Source: Photobacterium angustum (GTDB lineage: Bacteria > Pseudomonadota > Gammaproteobacteria > Enterobacterales > Vibrionaceae). From it: DNA of 64,000 nt. The DNA lies in the NCBI RefSeq assembly GCF_003026365.1, contig NZ_PYOM01000022.1, positions 1-64,000 on the forward strand, given 5' to 3'. Positions 35,264 through 43,723 of this stretch are shown piece by piece (positions within the stretch are counted from its first letter, which is position 1; every line of letters begins with the position of its first letter). The notes under the pieces are model-generated. The model saw only the letters and a list, made by a program, of their open reading frames with translations. It was not told where the DNA came from and did no database searches. The translations under genes were made by a program, and so were the position numbers.

Positions 35264-36823
35264 TTAAGAGATCCAAATTAGGCGATTAGTTCCAGCGCTT
35301 TTTGCGCTAGATAATGCTTTTACAGTTCGCTCGATAACAACATTATGGTCATCATTACCTTCAAATAAGGTTGCGCCGATAGAGACTGAAATAGACAGGT
35401 TTTGGTCTTTAAATCGGAAGGGGAGTTGGCTGATAGCCTCTCGAATATTAGTAAGCTTTTTATTGCGAGTTTGTTCATCACAATCAGGCATGATAAGCAT
35501 AAATTCATCGCTGCTAAAACGTGCTAAATAATCAGTGTCAGATAAACATTGTTGAATGTTTTTAGCGATAATTTTTAATGCTTTATCACCAGCAAGGTGG
35601 CCAAATTTACTGTTGATTTCACCGAAACTATCAACATCAATAAGCGCAACAGGTAGTGCATATTCATAACGCTTCCAGTTGTGATATTCATGCTGAATAC
35701 GATCCATAAATGCATTACGGTTATAGGCTAGAGTTAACGAGTCTCGTAGCATGCTTTGTTCTTGATCATGTAGACGTTGACGATAACTATGGGTTTGTTG
35801 GATCAACTGCTGAATTTGTTTTTCGTTATGTTGCTGTTGCTCAATAAGTGCTCGCTCTCGTTCTTGAAGTGCGATATTTCTTTCTACAATGCTGTCTATC
35901 TCGTTCGCAGCAGCATGAAGCGTTGGACGTTTATCTTCTAGGTTTGCGTTATCAGATAAGCTTATTTTTAGTTGTTGGGTAACGTGTGATAATTCGTTAT
36001 CCAACTCACTTCTGTGTTGATGTAATGTGTACGATTTGTCTGCTGTTTGATGGCTATCTTTGTGCAGTTCGGCTAAGTCACTATTAATATTATTAAGAAA
36101 GCTTTGTGAAGCTTGGCGTTCATACAAAGTCGCATCTAAGATTAAACGTAATACTTGGAACTGAATTTTTGTCAGTTGTTGAGTATCAAGTTCGTTGTTA
36201 AGTTGAGATTTGATCTCAATCAGCTGATTACCATGCTCACCGTTAAAATCTATTTCAGTAATAAGATGTTGTAACTCGGCAACTAGCTCTAGGTGATGTG
36301 TCGACTTTTCTACAACGTCTGCTGCATGGGTAACTTTGGTCGCAGAGCCTAGTTTTATCGTTCGCTCATAAAGTTCTAACAAACGTAAAATACGGCGGTG
36401 GTTGTCGAGTAAAGCACCTGAGTCATGGTTCAGTACGGCGCGTAGATCACGTCGTAACTGAACGGGTAAATCACGGTGGCGAGAAAGCGTTTCTCCCGCC
36501 TGATGAATTTTTTGATTTAAGCGCAGATTCTGTTTATGAACAATATCAGCTTGTTGGTTAACTAAACGTTCAATAACAGCTAAGCGAGGGATAAGTTTAC
36601 TGATATCTGTCGGTTGTTCTAACTCGTGACGAATACTTTCTAAACGCTCATCGAGTTCAGAATTTATGCCTCTACAAGCGATAACTAATCGTGTGATGAG
36701 GCGTTTTAATATCACGATTTCACGGCGTGACTTTAAAGAGGCATCACGATAAGAAAGTTGAGCTTGGTCTAAGCGTTGCTTCAAGTTACTCACTTCAGAA
36801 ACAACCGAATTAATATCTGTCAC
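35264..36823 (-). CDS. GGDEF-domain protein with SSDEF active site
   Basis: The protein has 519 residues. Residues ~1-345 are helical and coiled-coil rich (an N-terminal sensor/scaffold of the kind placed before diguanylate cyclases, with no membrane helix), and ~355-519 form a GGDEF domain. The start SLTLAYNRNAFMDRI and metal/substrate segment DVDSFGEINSKFGHLAGDKAL are conserved, but the active-site loop reads SSDEF (residues 437-441) instead of GGDEF, and the upstream inhibitory RxxD site is absent. Cyclase activity may be reduced or lost. Start ATG at 36823. It lies 123 bp after a TPR protein with a still more degenerate GGDEF-like end. Confidence 0.85.
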   Translation of the reverse strand: MTDINSVVSEVSNLKQRLDQAQLSYRDASLKSRREIVILKRLITRLVIACRGINSELDERLESIRHELEQPTDISKLIPRLAVIERLVNQQADIVHKQNLRLNQKIHQAGETLSRHRDLPVQLRRDLRAVLNHDSGALLDNHRRILRLLELYERTIKLGSATKVTHAADVVEKSTHHLELVAELQHLITEIDFNGEHGNQLIEIKSQLNNELDTQQLTKIQFQVLRLILDATLYERQASQSFLNNINSDLAELHKDSHQTADKSYTLHQHRSELDNELSHVTQQLKISLSDNANLEDKRPTLHAAANEIDSIVERNIALQERERALIEQQQHNEKQIQQLIQQTHSYRQRLHDQEQSMLRDSLTLAYNRNAFMDRIQHEYHNWKRYEYALPVALIDVDSFGEINSKFGHLAGDKALKIIAKNIQQCLSDTDYLARFSSDEFMLIMPDCDEQTRNKKLTNIREAISQLPFRFKDQNLSISVSIGATLFEGNDDHNVVIERTVKALSSAKSAGTNRLIWIS

Positions 36824-36946
36824 AGGGTTACTTATTCATCATTAGTATTAATATCTATCTTCTTCATTGAAGTTTTTCTTCCTCAAAGCTTTAAATTTAC
36901 ACGTACCTCAACTATTTTCGACATCTAAAAAAAAAGCTTGAGTAAC

Positions 36947-39226
36947 TTAACTTACATTTATGTCAGTACTGTGATCATTATTCCAGATAATATCTGATTT
37001 GGATGAGCTTCGTACTTTCACAAGCCCTTTATCAATGCCTTCAATACAAGAACGACGAATATCGCCACAGACAAAGCTGGCTGCTGGTGCGGCATCGATA
37101 GCGCATAAATGTACCCAATGGCTACCTGGTTCACTGTCATTCATCTTCACTCCCGCATTGACTGCCATTAATAAGATATCAATAAGCTCTTGGTCATTAA
37201 TCGCCGTATAAGCGCGGGGTAAGAATGGGTACTCTGCCATACCGATTTGAATATCATTATTGAGATTATTTTTAAGCGCATAGTTATCAACAAGTTGCTG
37301 TAATGAATCCGCTAACTGTTTAGGATCGCAACTTAACCGTGCGTTCGGCTCTATATATAAGAACATGGCATCGGAGAAGTGATAGATCCTTGCTGGCTCT
37401 AATACTTGTTCTTGTAAATACAAGCCAAAGGCCTTTTCGGCATCTAAGCCTTGCTTATAGCCTTGCTCTAAGTAAATTCGCTTTAAGCAAGATACTTCAA
37501 ATAACGCAAAGCGTAATCGGTCACTTAGCGGTTCATTGATTATTTCACCTAAGTGCCACTGCTCAAAGTTGGCACTACTTTGCTGAAGTGAGTTTGCTAA
37601 ACGCGCATTGAGCATTCGTAAGTTACGTAGACCACTACGGGGATGGGTATAATAATCCGTTCGCAGTTGTGCTAGTTGTTGCTTGAGTTGTTTATTCAGA
37701 TGTTGGCGACGGAATAATAGCAAAAGCATAAAGGCTAAAACACCAATTAAAATCATGGTGATTTTTTGCTGTTTATATAAAGCTTTTTCACTTTCAAATT
37801 GTTCACGCTCCATCTCTTCAAGCTTAAGTGAGCGCTCCATCATTTTTTGTTGTTGTTTAAATACTTCAACATTACTTCTTGCAATACTTTCTTGTTGGCC
37901 AGCATATAACTGTTCATAGCGACGCTGACTCAATAACGCGTTGTAGTAATCATTTTGCTTTTCAAAGGCTTCTGAAAGGATAGATTCACCCAAGAGTTGT
38001 AACTTGATAGCACCAATACGACTGGCTGAAATTAAACCTGCTTGAAGAGAGGTTACCGCATCATCGAGCTTGTTTTCAGCAAGCTCTAATTGGCCCTGCA
38101 AGATTTGGCTTTCAGCTACAATGTTTTCATTACCCGTTTGTAGCGCTAAGTTACGTGCTTGTACGATATAAGTTTCTGCTTTGGTGTAGTTGTATAAATG
38201 CAGATACACACGAGCAATATTTAAACGTAACCGTGCTGAGCGAACATCGTGTTCAAGTTGGTTTTCTTGGTCTAACGCGTTGAAATAGTGAACCAGCGCT
38301 AAGTTATAACGCCCTTGTTGTTCATAAATAGAAGCAATTAACGTTAAGGTCTTAGCTAGTTGCTGACTGCGCTTATAGCGCTCGAAAAACTCACCCGCTT
38401 GGGTTGCATGATCGAGTGCCTTATCAAATACTTTTCGCTCATCAAATAACTCAGCTAAATAATAGTTAGCTTGAGCTATTTGCCCTTGATCATCCGTTTC
38501 AACCGCTAGCCAATAACCACTAAGTAGACGATCGAGCGCCATATCATAGTGGTGATGGTTTAAATAATGTTGACCCAGTTTTAATTGGTAATTAATAAGC
38601 TCGTCTTGATCATCTAATGCCACTAAATAACCCTTGGCTTTGATATATAGTTTTTCTGCTTTTTCATCAGCACCAATAGTTGATTCAATGTTGGCACGTA
38701 ACATTAATGAACGATATTTAAGGACTTGTAGTTGCTTTGTTAGCTTGAGTGAGGGAGCTTTGCGACTTTCAGCATCAATATTATCGAGCATTTTTAATGC
38801 AGTAGTGCTATTGCGAAGATTTTCCCAATAGAATGTAGCTAGCAATAACTGACTTTCATATAGAGGATAAATAAGGTGATGTTCAGTAGCGATTTTTTCA
38901 GCTTTTTTGATAACACTTATAGCTTGTTCTGAACGTTGCAAAATCGATAGCGCTTTAGCTTGAATTTGTAGTGCATTCACCGTATTTAATGGCGTTCGGA
39001 TGGTGTGATCACTTTCTTCATTGATATGCACTCTAGCTGGGTCTTGAGGTTTACTTAAGCGACGCTGGCTGAGGTATTTTTGGGTGATAGAAAGTGCTCG
39101 CTCAGGCTGACTAAGTAGCAAGCTGTTAGCTTCAGAAAGCATAGGGACGGTGTAGGTTTTTGCTTGCAGGCTGAAGGAAATTGAAAACAAAAAGATAACA
39201 GTGCAAAGCAAACGGCGAAAAAACAT
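36947..39226 (-). CDS. TPR signalling protein with degenerate GGDEF end
   Basis: ATG at 39226 (GGGAT upstream) gives 759 residues starting MFFRRLLCTVIFLFSISFSLQA, a signal peptide. A periplasmic region of TPR-like helical repeats (about residues 30-450) is followed by a coiled coil, one membrane helix (about 489-505) and a cytoplasmic domain. That domain keeps the outline of GGDEF proteins (HPRSGLRNLRMLNARL; HFSDAMFLYIEP where GGDEF should be; a terminal NAGVKMNDSE helix) but lacks the catalytic signature. It is probably a sensor or scaffold rather than an enzyme. Ligand unknown. Confidence 0.75.
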   Translation of the reverse strand: MFFRRLLCTVIFLFSISFSLQAKTYTVPMLSEANSLLLSQPERALSITQKYLSQRRLSKPQDPARVHINEESDHTIRTPLNTVNALQIQAKALSILQRSEQAISVIKKAEKIATEHHLIYPLYESQLLLATFYWENLRNSTTALKMLDNIDAESRKAPSLKLTKQLQVLKYRSLMLRANIESTIGADEKAEKLYIKAKGYLVALDDQDELINYQLKLGQHYLNHHHYDMALDRLLSGYWLAVETDDQGQIAQANYYLAELFDERKVFDKALDHATQAGEFFERYKRSQQLAKTLTLIASIYEQQGRYNLALVHYFNALDQENQLEHDVRSARLRLNIARVYLHLYNYTKAETYIVQARNLALQTGNENIVAESQILQGQLELAENKLDDAVTSLQAGLISASRIGAIKLQLLGESILSEAFEKQNDYYNALLSQRRYEQLYAGQQESIARSNVEVFKQQQKMMERSLKLEEMEREQFESEKALYKQQKITMILIGVLAFMLLLLFRRQHLNKQLKQQLAQLRTDYYTHPRSGLRNLRMLNARLANSLQQSSANFEQWHLGEIINEPLSDRLRFALFEVSCLKRIYLEQGYKQGLDAEKAFGLYLQEQVLEPARIYHFSDAMFLYIEPNARLSCDPKQLADSLQQLVDNYALKNNLNNDIQIGMAEYPFLPRAYTAINDQELIDILLMAVNAGVKMNDSEPGSHWVHLCAIDAAPAASFVCGDIRRSCIEGIDKGLVKVRSSSKSDIIWNNDHSTDINVS

Positions 39227-39282
39227 ATCATCCCAAGACAACAAAAAAACGAATAGTATTGATTTTACTGGCTTAAGGCATC

Positions 39283-39315
39283 AAGTCCAGCAAAGACAGG
39301 TTTTTTGCTGGACTT
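39283..39315 (-). other. Strong stem-loop between queF and the TPR gene
   Basis: A 12-bp stem AAGTCCAGCAAA/TTTGCTGGACTT (39283-39294 with 39304-39315) with a 9-base loop. The minus-strand sequence after it has no T-run, so it is not a standard terminator; it could protect the queF 3' end or slow readthrough. Confidence 0.5.
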
Positions 39316-39342
39316 AATGTTGATTTCGCTAACAGAGTCGAA

Positions 39343-40191
39343 TTACTGGCGAGCGAGGCGGAAGTTGTCGCTAGGTGATTTACCCATATTGGTACGATAA
39401 GGGTTTATGTCTAAGCCACCACGGCGAGTATAACGTGCATATACCGTTAATAATTCAGGTTTACAGTATTTCATAATATCGCTGAATATACGCTCAACAC
39501 ACTGCTCGTGGAATTCATTATGGTTACGGAATGAAATGATGTATCGCAACAGTTTTTCACGATTAATACGTTTGCCTTTATAAGCAATACGAACGCTACC
39601 CCAATCGGGTTGACTGGTGATCAGGCAATTTGATTTTAATAAGTGGCTATGAAGAATTTCTTCTACTTCTTCCTCTTCAACACTATTTTCTAGTAGTGCC
39701 GGATTAAAACAGTAGTCTTCAATTTCAATATCTTGATCGTCAATACAAGCACCAAAGAAATTTACGATTGGTTGCTCGCTAAAATCTTCTAATGGTTGAA
39801 TAGTAACGTCAACATCAGCGCCCGCACAGCGTGATAGATCAATCTGCAGTGTATCTGCAATACCTTGCCAACTTTCAAATCGAGTTTGGTTAAAGCTATT
39901 GAGGTAAAGTTTGAAAGATTTAGATTCAATCAAGTTTGGACTTGAAGCGGGTAGACGTACCTCACCAATGGCAACTTGTGGTAGTCCTTTGCTATTTAAC
40001 CATGACAATTCGTACAGCGTCCAAATGTCATAGCCAGTGAAAGGGAGTGCATCATCACTGATATTGAGATCGGTACGGTTTAGGCTTCTCGGTACTGCTT
40101 GTAGTAGCGATGGGTCGTACTGATCTTTATACTCTGTGGTTTGACCAAGGGTTAAACCAGCTAATTCTTTAGCGTCTTTATATTTACTCAT
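39343..40191 (-). CDS. queF: NADPH-dependent preQ0 reductase (type II QueF)
   Basis: The enzyme reduces 7-cyano-7-deazaguanine to 7-aminomethyl-7-deazaguanine in queuosine synthesis. At 282 residues it is the two-domain (YqcD-like) type II form with tandem tunnelling folds. [20 protein letters not shown] is the substrate-binding loop of the first half; [16 protein letters not shown] carries the catalytic cysteine, and [13 protein letters not shown] completes the site. It is divergent from syd, as in E. coli. Confidence 0.95.
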   Translation of the reverse strand: MSKYKDAKELAGLTLGQTTEYKDQYDPSLLQAVPRSLNRTDLNISDDALPFTGYDIWTLYELSWLNSKGLPQVAIGEVRLPASSPNLIESKSFKLYLNSFNQTRFESWQGIADTLQIDLSRCAGADVDVTIQPLEDFSEQPIVNFFGACIDDQDIEIEDYCFNPALLENSVEEEEVEEILHSHLLKSNCLITSQPDWGSVRIAYKGKRINREKLLRYIISFRNHNEFHEQCVERIFSDIMKYCKPELLTVYARYTRRGGLDINPYRTNMGKSPSDNFRLARQ

Positions 40192-40281
40192 ACTGTCTAT
40201 GACACTCTTGGATTAGAATTGATAGTCCGTAAAAAACGGTTTTCAAGTCTAAAGTTTACTGAATCTTTAATGAGGTTGCGA

Positions 40282-40836
40282 ATGAATCATCCAGTTACCT
40301 GTGCTTTATCTGATTTTTCTTCTCGTTATTTGCAAGCATGGTGTGATGCAGATCGCGGTTTTCCAGAAAGTCATGATCTTGTTGGCTTAGATTCCCCCTG
40401 TGTGATCCATGATTCTGGCGATATGGTGACATGGAAGCCAATGCCACGAAATCCTATTGGAACGTTATCTGGAGTCGAGAAAGGGATTGAGCTTGCACTA
40501 CATCAAGATGTTCATGACTTTTATTGCTCACAATTTAGTGGTGATATGCGAGCGAAATTTGGTGATATTGAGTTGGATTTACTACAAGCTTTTAATGAAG
40601 ATGATATAGATCGTTTACAACAAAATATTTTAGGCCACTTAGTGACACAACGCCGTTTAAAGCTAAAGCCAACTGTCTTTATTGCCGCATTAGAAGCTGA
40701 GTTTGAAGTGATCTCTATCTGTAATTTAACGGGTAATGTCTTACGAGAAACGCTAGGTAAAGATATTCGTGAAGTGTTAGCGGTTAATGTTGAAGAGTTC
40801 TTAACTCAGTTAACCCCCGTATTAACAGAGGAATAA
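40282..40836 (+). CDS. syd: SecY-interacting protein Syd
   Basis: The ATG at 40282 with GAGG 7 bases upstream gives 184 residues beginning MNHPVTCALSDFSSRYLQAW; the frame extends further upstream without a ribosome site. Segments SPCVIHDSGDMVTWKPM and DFYCSQFSGDMRAKFGD match Syd, a peripheral cytoplasmic protein that binds SecY and checks SecYEG assembly. It is divergent from queF and lies upstream of the csrB region, as in E. coli. Confidence 0.92.
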   Translation: MNHPVTCALSDFSSRYLQAWCDADRGFPESHDLVGLDSPCVIHDSGDMVTWKPMPRNPIGTLSGVEKGIELALHQDVHDFYCSQFSGDMRAKFGDIELDLLQAFNEDDIDRLQQNILGHLVTQRRLKLKPTVFIAALEAEFEVISICNLTGNVLRETLGKDIREVLAVNVEEFLTQLTPVLTEE

Positions 40837-40839
40837 AGA

Positions 40840-41616
40840 GTGTACGTTGTAGAGTTACAGTTTGAGTGTTTTGATAATACAACGCTATCACGTGTGGATC
40901 GTGCCATTAATGGATTAATGGATGATCTACGTTATAACGGTCAAGTGTTAGGACGTGAGTTTCCTATTACGATTGATGATGGGGTTTTTCGTGTACGTGC
41001 AGTATGCCCTGAAAAAGACAGTCTGCACCCCAAATACAATAGTGAACAAGTGACGCGCTGTATTGAAAAGTTGAGTGATGCTTGTTTACTGACACCAAAA
41101 ATAAAAGTGTTAGGGATTGATTTAAACTCAGAAGCGGCAGCTGAGCAGAGCAAGCCATCGTGGCAAGTGCTTTATACAACCTACGTACATACATGTTCGC
41201 CGCTACGTAGTGGTGATTCATTATTACCGATCCCACTCTATCAGACAGGTGCCCATCTTGATGGTGATTATAAAGCATTGGTTAAATGGCAAACAGAGTG
41301 GCAAGCCTTTGATGAAATTCAGATGGCAAATAAGAGCCAACCTGCAATAAAAATGGCACTAGATGAAATTGGTGAGGTTGATAGTGAACTATTTTCTCGT
41401 GGTGAGAAATTACGTGATCAGATCGAATCAACAACTCAGATCCCTACTTATTACTACCTCTATCGTGTTGGTGGAGAAAATCTCGAGAGTGAAATAAACC
41501 GAACATGTCCTAAGTGTGGAAATGATTGGCGTGTAGAGGAGCCTTTACATGGTTTATTCCATTTCAAGTGCGATAAATGTCGATTAGTTTCAAACCTATC
41601 GTGGAACTATCAATAA
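40840..41616 (+). CDS. DUF2310 zinc-ribbon protein
   Basis: The 258-residue protein starts at GTG 40840, 3 bp after the syd stop. The C-terminus holds a zinc ribbon, CPKCGNDW ... CDKCRLVSNLSW (two CxxC pairs about residues 226-247). The remaining domain (MYVVELQFECFDNTTLSRVD; YYYLYRVGGENL) corresponds to DUF2310, a family of Zn-ribbon proteins common in Vibrionaceae. Function unknown; the ribbon could bind nucleic acid or protein. Co-transcribed with syd by spacing. Confidence 0.8.
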   Translation: MYVVELQFECFDNTTLSRVDRAINGLMDDLRYNGQVLGREFPITIDDGVFRVRAVCPEKDSLHPKYNSEQVTRCIEKLSDACLLTPKIKVLGIDLNSEAAAEQSKPSWQVLYTTYVHTCSPLRSGDSLLPIPLYQTGAHLDGDYKALVKWQTEWQAFDEIQMANKSQPAIKMALDEIGEVDSELFSRGEKLRDQIESTTQIPTYYYLYRVGGENLESEINRTCPKCGNDWRVEEPLHGLFHFKCDKCRLVSNLSWNYQ

Positions 41617-41619
41617 TAT

Positions 41620-41654
41620 AAAAAGGCTCCTGATTTGATCAAAGGAGCCTTTTT
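41620..41654. terminator. Bidirectional terminator after the syd operon
   Basis: Stem AAAAGGCTCCT/AGGAGCCTTTT with about 11 bases of loop, A-run left, T-run right, between converging genes; it touches the stop of the gene at 41656. Confidence 0.9.
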
Positions 41655-41655
41655 A

Positions 41656-41928
41656 TTATTGCTGAGCTTCTAATTTAGCCAAGCGAGTTGAAAGTGTGAT
41701 GATCTGTTGTTCGAGTTGAGTGATACGTTCATCAGCAGTGAGCTCTTTGGTTTGCTTTTCAATCGTTGGCACTTTGGCATTTTTTTTCCATGCTTGAAGT
41801 GCTTTGATAATAACAGGTATCGGCAGAGGGTTTGCTAATCGTGATTTTATTAAGGCAACAGAAGGCTCTTTTCCTTCTGAGATTAAAGAACAAATCGCAT
41901 TCTCTAATTCTTGGGTAATTGTCGACAT
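41656..41928 (-). CDS. Small helical protein with C-terminal coiled coil
   Basis: The protein has 90 residues. The N-terminal ~50 (ITQELENAICSLISEGKEPSVALIKSRL) look like a small helix-turn-helix-type domain, and the last ~30 (ITQLEQQIITLSTRLAKLEAQ) form a heptad coiled coil, suggesting a dimer. I do not recognise a named family. AGGAT lies about 10 bases before the ATG at 41928. It is 31 bp downstream of the DUF2789 gene on the same strand, so probably co-transcribed. Confidence 0.65.
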   Translation of the reverse strand: MSTITQELENAICSLISEGKEPSVALIKSRLANPLPIPVIIKALQAWKKNAKVPTIEKQTKELTADERITQLEQQIITLSTRLAKLEAQQ

Positions 41929-41959
41929 TGTTTTTAGTATCCTACATATAACAACGCAT

Positions 41960-42193
41960 TTACTTTCTCAGTAAAGCATCAAGTTGATCAATCACTTCAC
42001 ACCAGTCTGCATCTTGCTCTTGGCATTCCTTTATAAATCGGCGTTGTATAGCAGAGAAAAAAGGTGCTTCAGCAATATTTTGATGTTGGGCTAACTGATG
42101 TTGGATGATGAATGATTGTATAAACTCATCTGAATTATTAAGTCCTAATTGGCTGAATAAATGAGATAAATTGTGCTGAAATTGTTCCATCAT
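41960..42193 (-). CDS. DUF2789 family protein
   Basis: A 77-residue acidic helical protein. LSHLFSQLGLNNSDEFIQSFI, LAQHQNIAEAPFFSAIQRRF and the DADWCEVIDQLDALLRK ending are the DUF2789 pattern. Function unknown. Tandem ATG codons at 42193 and 42190 follow GAGGAAGCG; the second has better spacing. It reads away from the csrB array, with its promoter sharing the 42194-42268 gap. Confidence 0.8.
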   Translation of the reverse strand: MMEQFQHNLSHLFSQLGLNNSDEFIQSFIIQHQLAQHQNIAEAPFFSAIQRRFIKECQEQDADWCEVIDQLDALLRK

Positions 42194-42268
42194 CGCTTCC
42201 TCATAATCATGACCGAGATATTAAGCAAAGTATAGTGTATTAAAACTGTCTTTTTTTACTATTACTGT

Positions 42269-42286
42269 TGTGAGAGATCGCTTACA
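42269..42286. promoter_or_regulatory. GacA/UvrY/VarA box upstream of csrB copy 1
   Basis: TGTGAG-AGATCG-CTTACA is an 18-bp site close to the GacA-type consensus TGTAAG-N6-CTTACA (one mismatch in the left arm). Its centre is about 178 bp before the predicted RNA 5' end, the same distance as at the two later copies. Confidence 0.85.
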
Positions 42287-42454
42287 AATGCGTGAGAAAA
42301 TAATCCTATAAACATACTATATCTCGTTACTTTGTTTTTTATCTTGTTGATTTTAAATGGTCTGTATATTGGTGTTTATTTTATCAAAAAATGTTTTATA
42401 AATTATTGCTAGAGCTTTATTGTTTAAAAAAGCAAATCGCGTAGTCTTATTGGC
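42287..42454. promoter_or_regulatory. csrB copy 1 promoter region
   Basis: 168 AT-rich bases between the activator box and the RNA. A TATCAA-type IHF-like motif lies at 42382 but misses one consensus base. I cannot fix the -10/-35 with confidence. No coding potential. Confidence 0.4.
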
Positions 42455-42840
42455 GTCGGAAGGAGCTGACGGAACGGAACAGGAATATACTACAGGATGT
42501 AGTGGTCTCAGGATGAGAGGTTGATAAGCTAGGATGGTTTATCAAACAAGGACTGTGAAGGGAACACTCTAGGATAGAGTTTGGTAAGCAGGATGTTTAC
42601 CTGTCAGGATGACAAAAGGAACACTTCAGGAAGAAGTAAAGGACACCTCCAGGAAGGAGAAGAGAGTCATAACAGGATGTGGTGACGGGTTAGGATAACC
42701 AAAGGAACAACTTCAGGATGAAGCGCAAGGACAATGCTGAAGGAATCGGCAGTCAAAGGAATGAGGCAGGGAGCACTATAGTAGCGGGAATGCTGCAAGT
42801 AAGACCTAAGGGCGCGACGAAAGTCGCGCCCTCTCTTTTT
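42455..42840 (+). ncRNA. csrB1: CsrB-family regulatory RNA, copy 1
   Basis: This ~386-nt RNA starts near GTCGGAAGGAG and ends at a GGGCGCGAC-GAAA-GTCGCGCCC terminator (42810-42831) plus T-rich tail. By hand count it has about 27 GGA motifs, many as AGGA in loops of short hairpins such as CTACAGGATGTAG, CTCAGGATGAG, CTCTAGGATAGAG, GTCAGGATGAC and CTTCAGGATGAAG. The 3' part GGCAGGGAGCA...GTAGCGGGAATGCTGC matches the E. coli CsrB 3' end. CsrB RNAs bind and sequester CsrA. Location between syd and yqcC is that of E. coli csrB. Confidence 0.95.
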
Positions 42841-42985
42841 GTTTAAAGGAAAATATCTTTGTTCCTTTTCCTTTCTTTTATAACGAAAGTTGTTTTTACA
42901 GCGTGACGCATATGTCGATTTATACGTAAAAAGATTAAATATAAAAGAATATTTCAGTTTTTATATCGTTAATCTCTTCCTTCCT
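42841..42985. other. Spacer between csrB copies 1 and 2
   Basis: AT-rich non-coding spacer, with a pyrimidine-rich stretch near 42861-42880. A 74-codon frame from 42890 has no ribosome site and runs into the activator box, so it is not a gene. Confidence 0.5.
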
Positions 42986-43003
42986 TGTGCGAGATCTCTT
43001 ACA
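42986..43003. promoter_or_regulatory. GacA/UvrY/VarA box upstream of csrB copy 2
   Basis: TGTGCG-AGATCT-CTTACA, two mismatches in the left arm, 717 bp after the first box and centred about 178 bp before the second RNA. The following AAATGCGTG is shared with copy 1. Confidence 0.83.
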
Positions 43004-43172
43004 AATGCGTGGGATATCTGTTGTTTATCTGACATCAAATGTCTCTGTTATGCAATTAACTACATGATTATAATGTATTTATTACTGTGTACGTATTTTG
43101 TTTTTTTTCAATAGAAAATAAATGTATTTTGGTATCTGTGTTTATTACGGTGATTGACGTAATATTAATGGT
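43004..43172. promoter_or_regulatory. csrB copy 2 promoter region
   Basis: About 169 AT-rich bases. TAATATTAAT just before the RNA could hold the -10; the -35 is unclear. Apart from the first ~10 bases it is not similar to the copy 1 promoter region. Confidence 0.4.
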
Positions 43173-43559
43173 GTCGGAAGGAACTGACGGAACGGAACAG
43201 GAATATACTACAGGATGTAGTGGTCTCAGGATGAGAGGTTGATAGGCTAGGATGGTTTATCAAACAAGGACTGTGAAGGGAACACTCTAGGATAGAGTTC
43301 GGTAAGCAGGATGTTTACCTGTCAGGATGACAAAAGGAACACTTCAGGAAGAAGTAAAGGACACCTCCAGGAAGGAGAAGAGAGTCATAACAGGATGTGG
43401 TGACGGGTTAGGATAACCAAAGGAACAACTTCAGGACGAAGCACAAGGACAATGCTGAAGGAATCGGCAGTCAAAGGAATGAGGCAGGGAGCACTATAGT
43501 AGCGGGAATGCTGCAAGTAAGACCTAAGGGCGCGACGCAAGTCGCGCCCGCTCTTTTTT
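43173..43559 (+). ncRNA. csrB2: CsrB-family regulatory RNA, copy 2
   Basis: By direct reading the 377-base body (43173-43549) differs from copy 1 at only six positions with no gaps, and keeps every GGA hairpin. The terminator loop is GCAA instead of GAAA. T-rich tail to about 43559. It should titrate CsrA like copy 1 and be driven by its own activator box. Confidence 0.95.
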
Positions 43560-43660
43560 ATACCTCTCTAACATTTTCATATCTCTTTTTTATACTTCTT
43601 TTTATACGTTATCTAACATTCAACGCCTCTCTTCCCTCTATTTTGTCTTTATTTTTATGC

Positions 43661-43700
43661 TTTATCTCTCTTTATCTCTCTTTATCTCTCTTTATCTATT
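43661..43700. repeat. 10-bp tandem repeat TTTATCTCTC
   Basis: Three perfect units (43661-43690) and a fourth partial one (TTTATCTATT), directly before the third activator box, in a pyrimidine-rich tract starting near 43560. The repeat count could vary by slippage. Confidence 0.9.
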
Positions 43701-43705
43701 CACTT

Positions 43706-43723
43706 TGTAAGAGATCTCTTACA
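43706..43723. promoter_or_regulatory. GacA/UvrY/VarA box upstream of csrB copy 3
   Basis: TGTAAGAGATCTCTTACA is a perfect 18-bp palindrome and a full match to the GacA-type consensus. It is 720 bp after the second box and centred about 178 bp before the third RNA. Confidence 0.92.

Noticed and set aside
42382..42395. IHF site in the csrB1 promoter region
   Set aside because: TATCAA is present but the TTR part is mismatched, and AT-rich DNA yields such matches by chance.
42890..43114. 74-codon frame between csrB copies
   Set aside because: No ribosome site, low-complexity AT-rich translation, and overlap with the activator box of copy 2.
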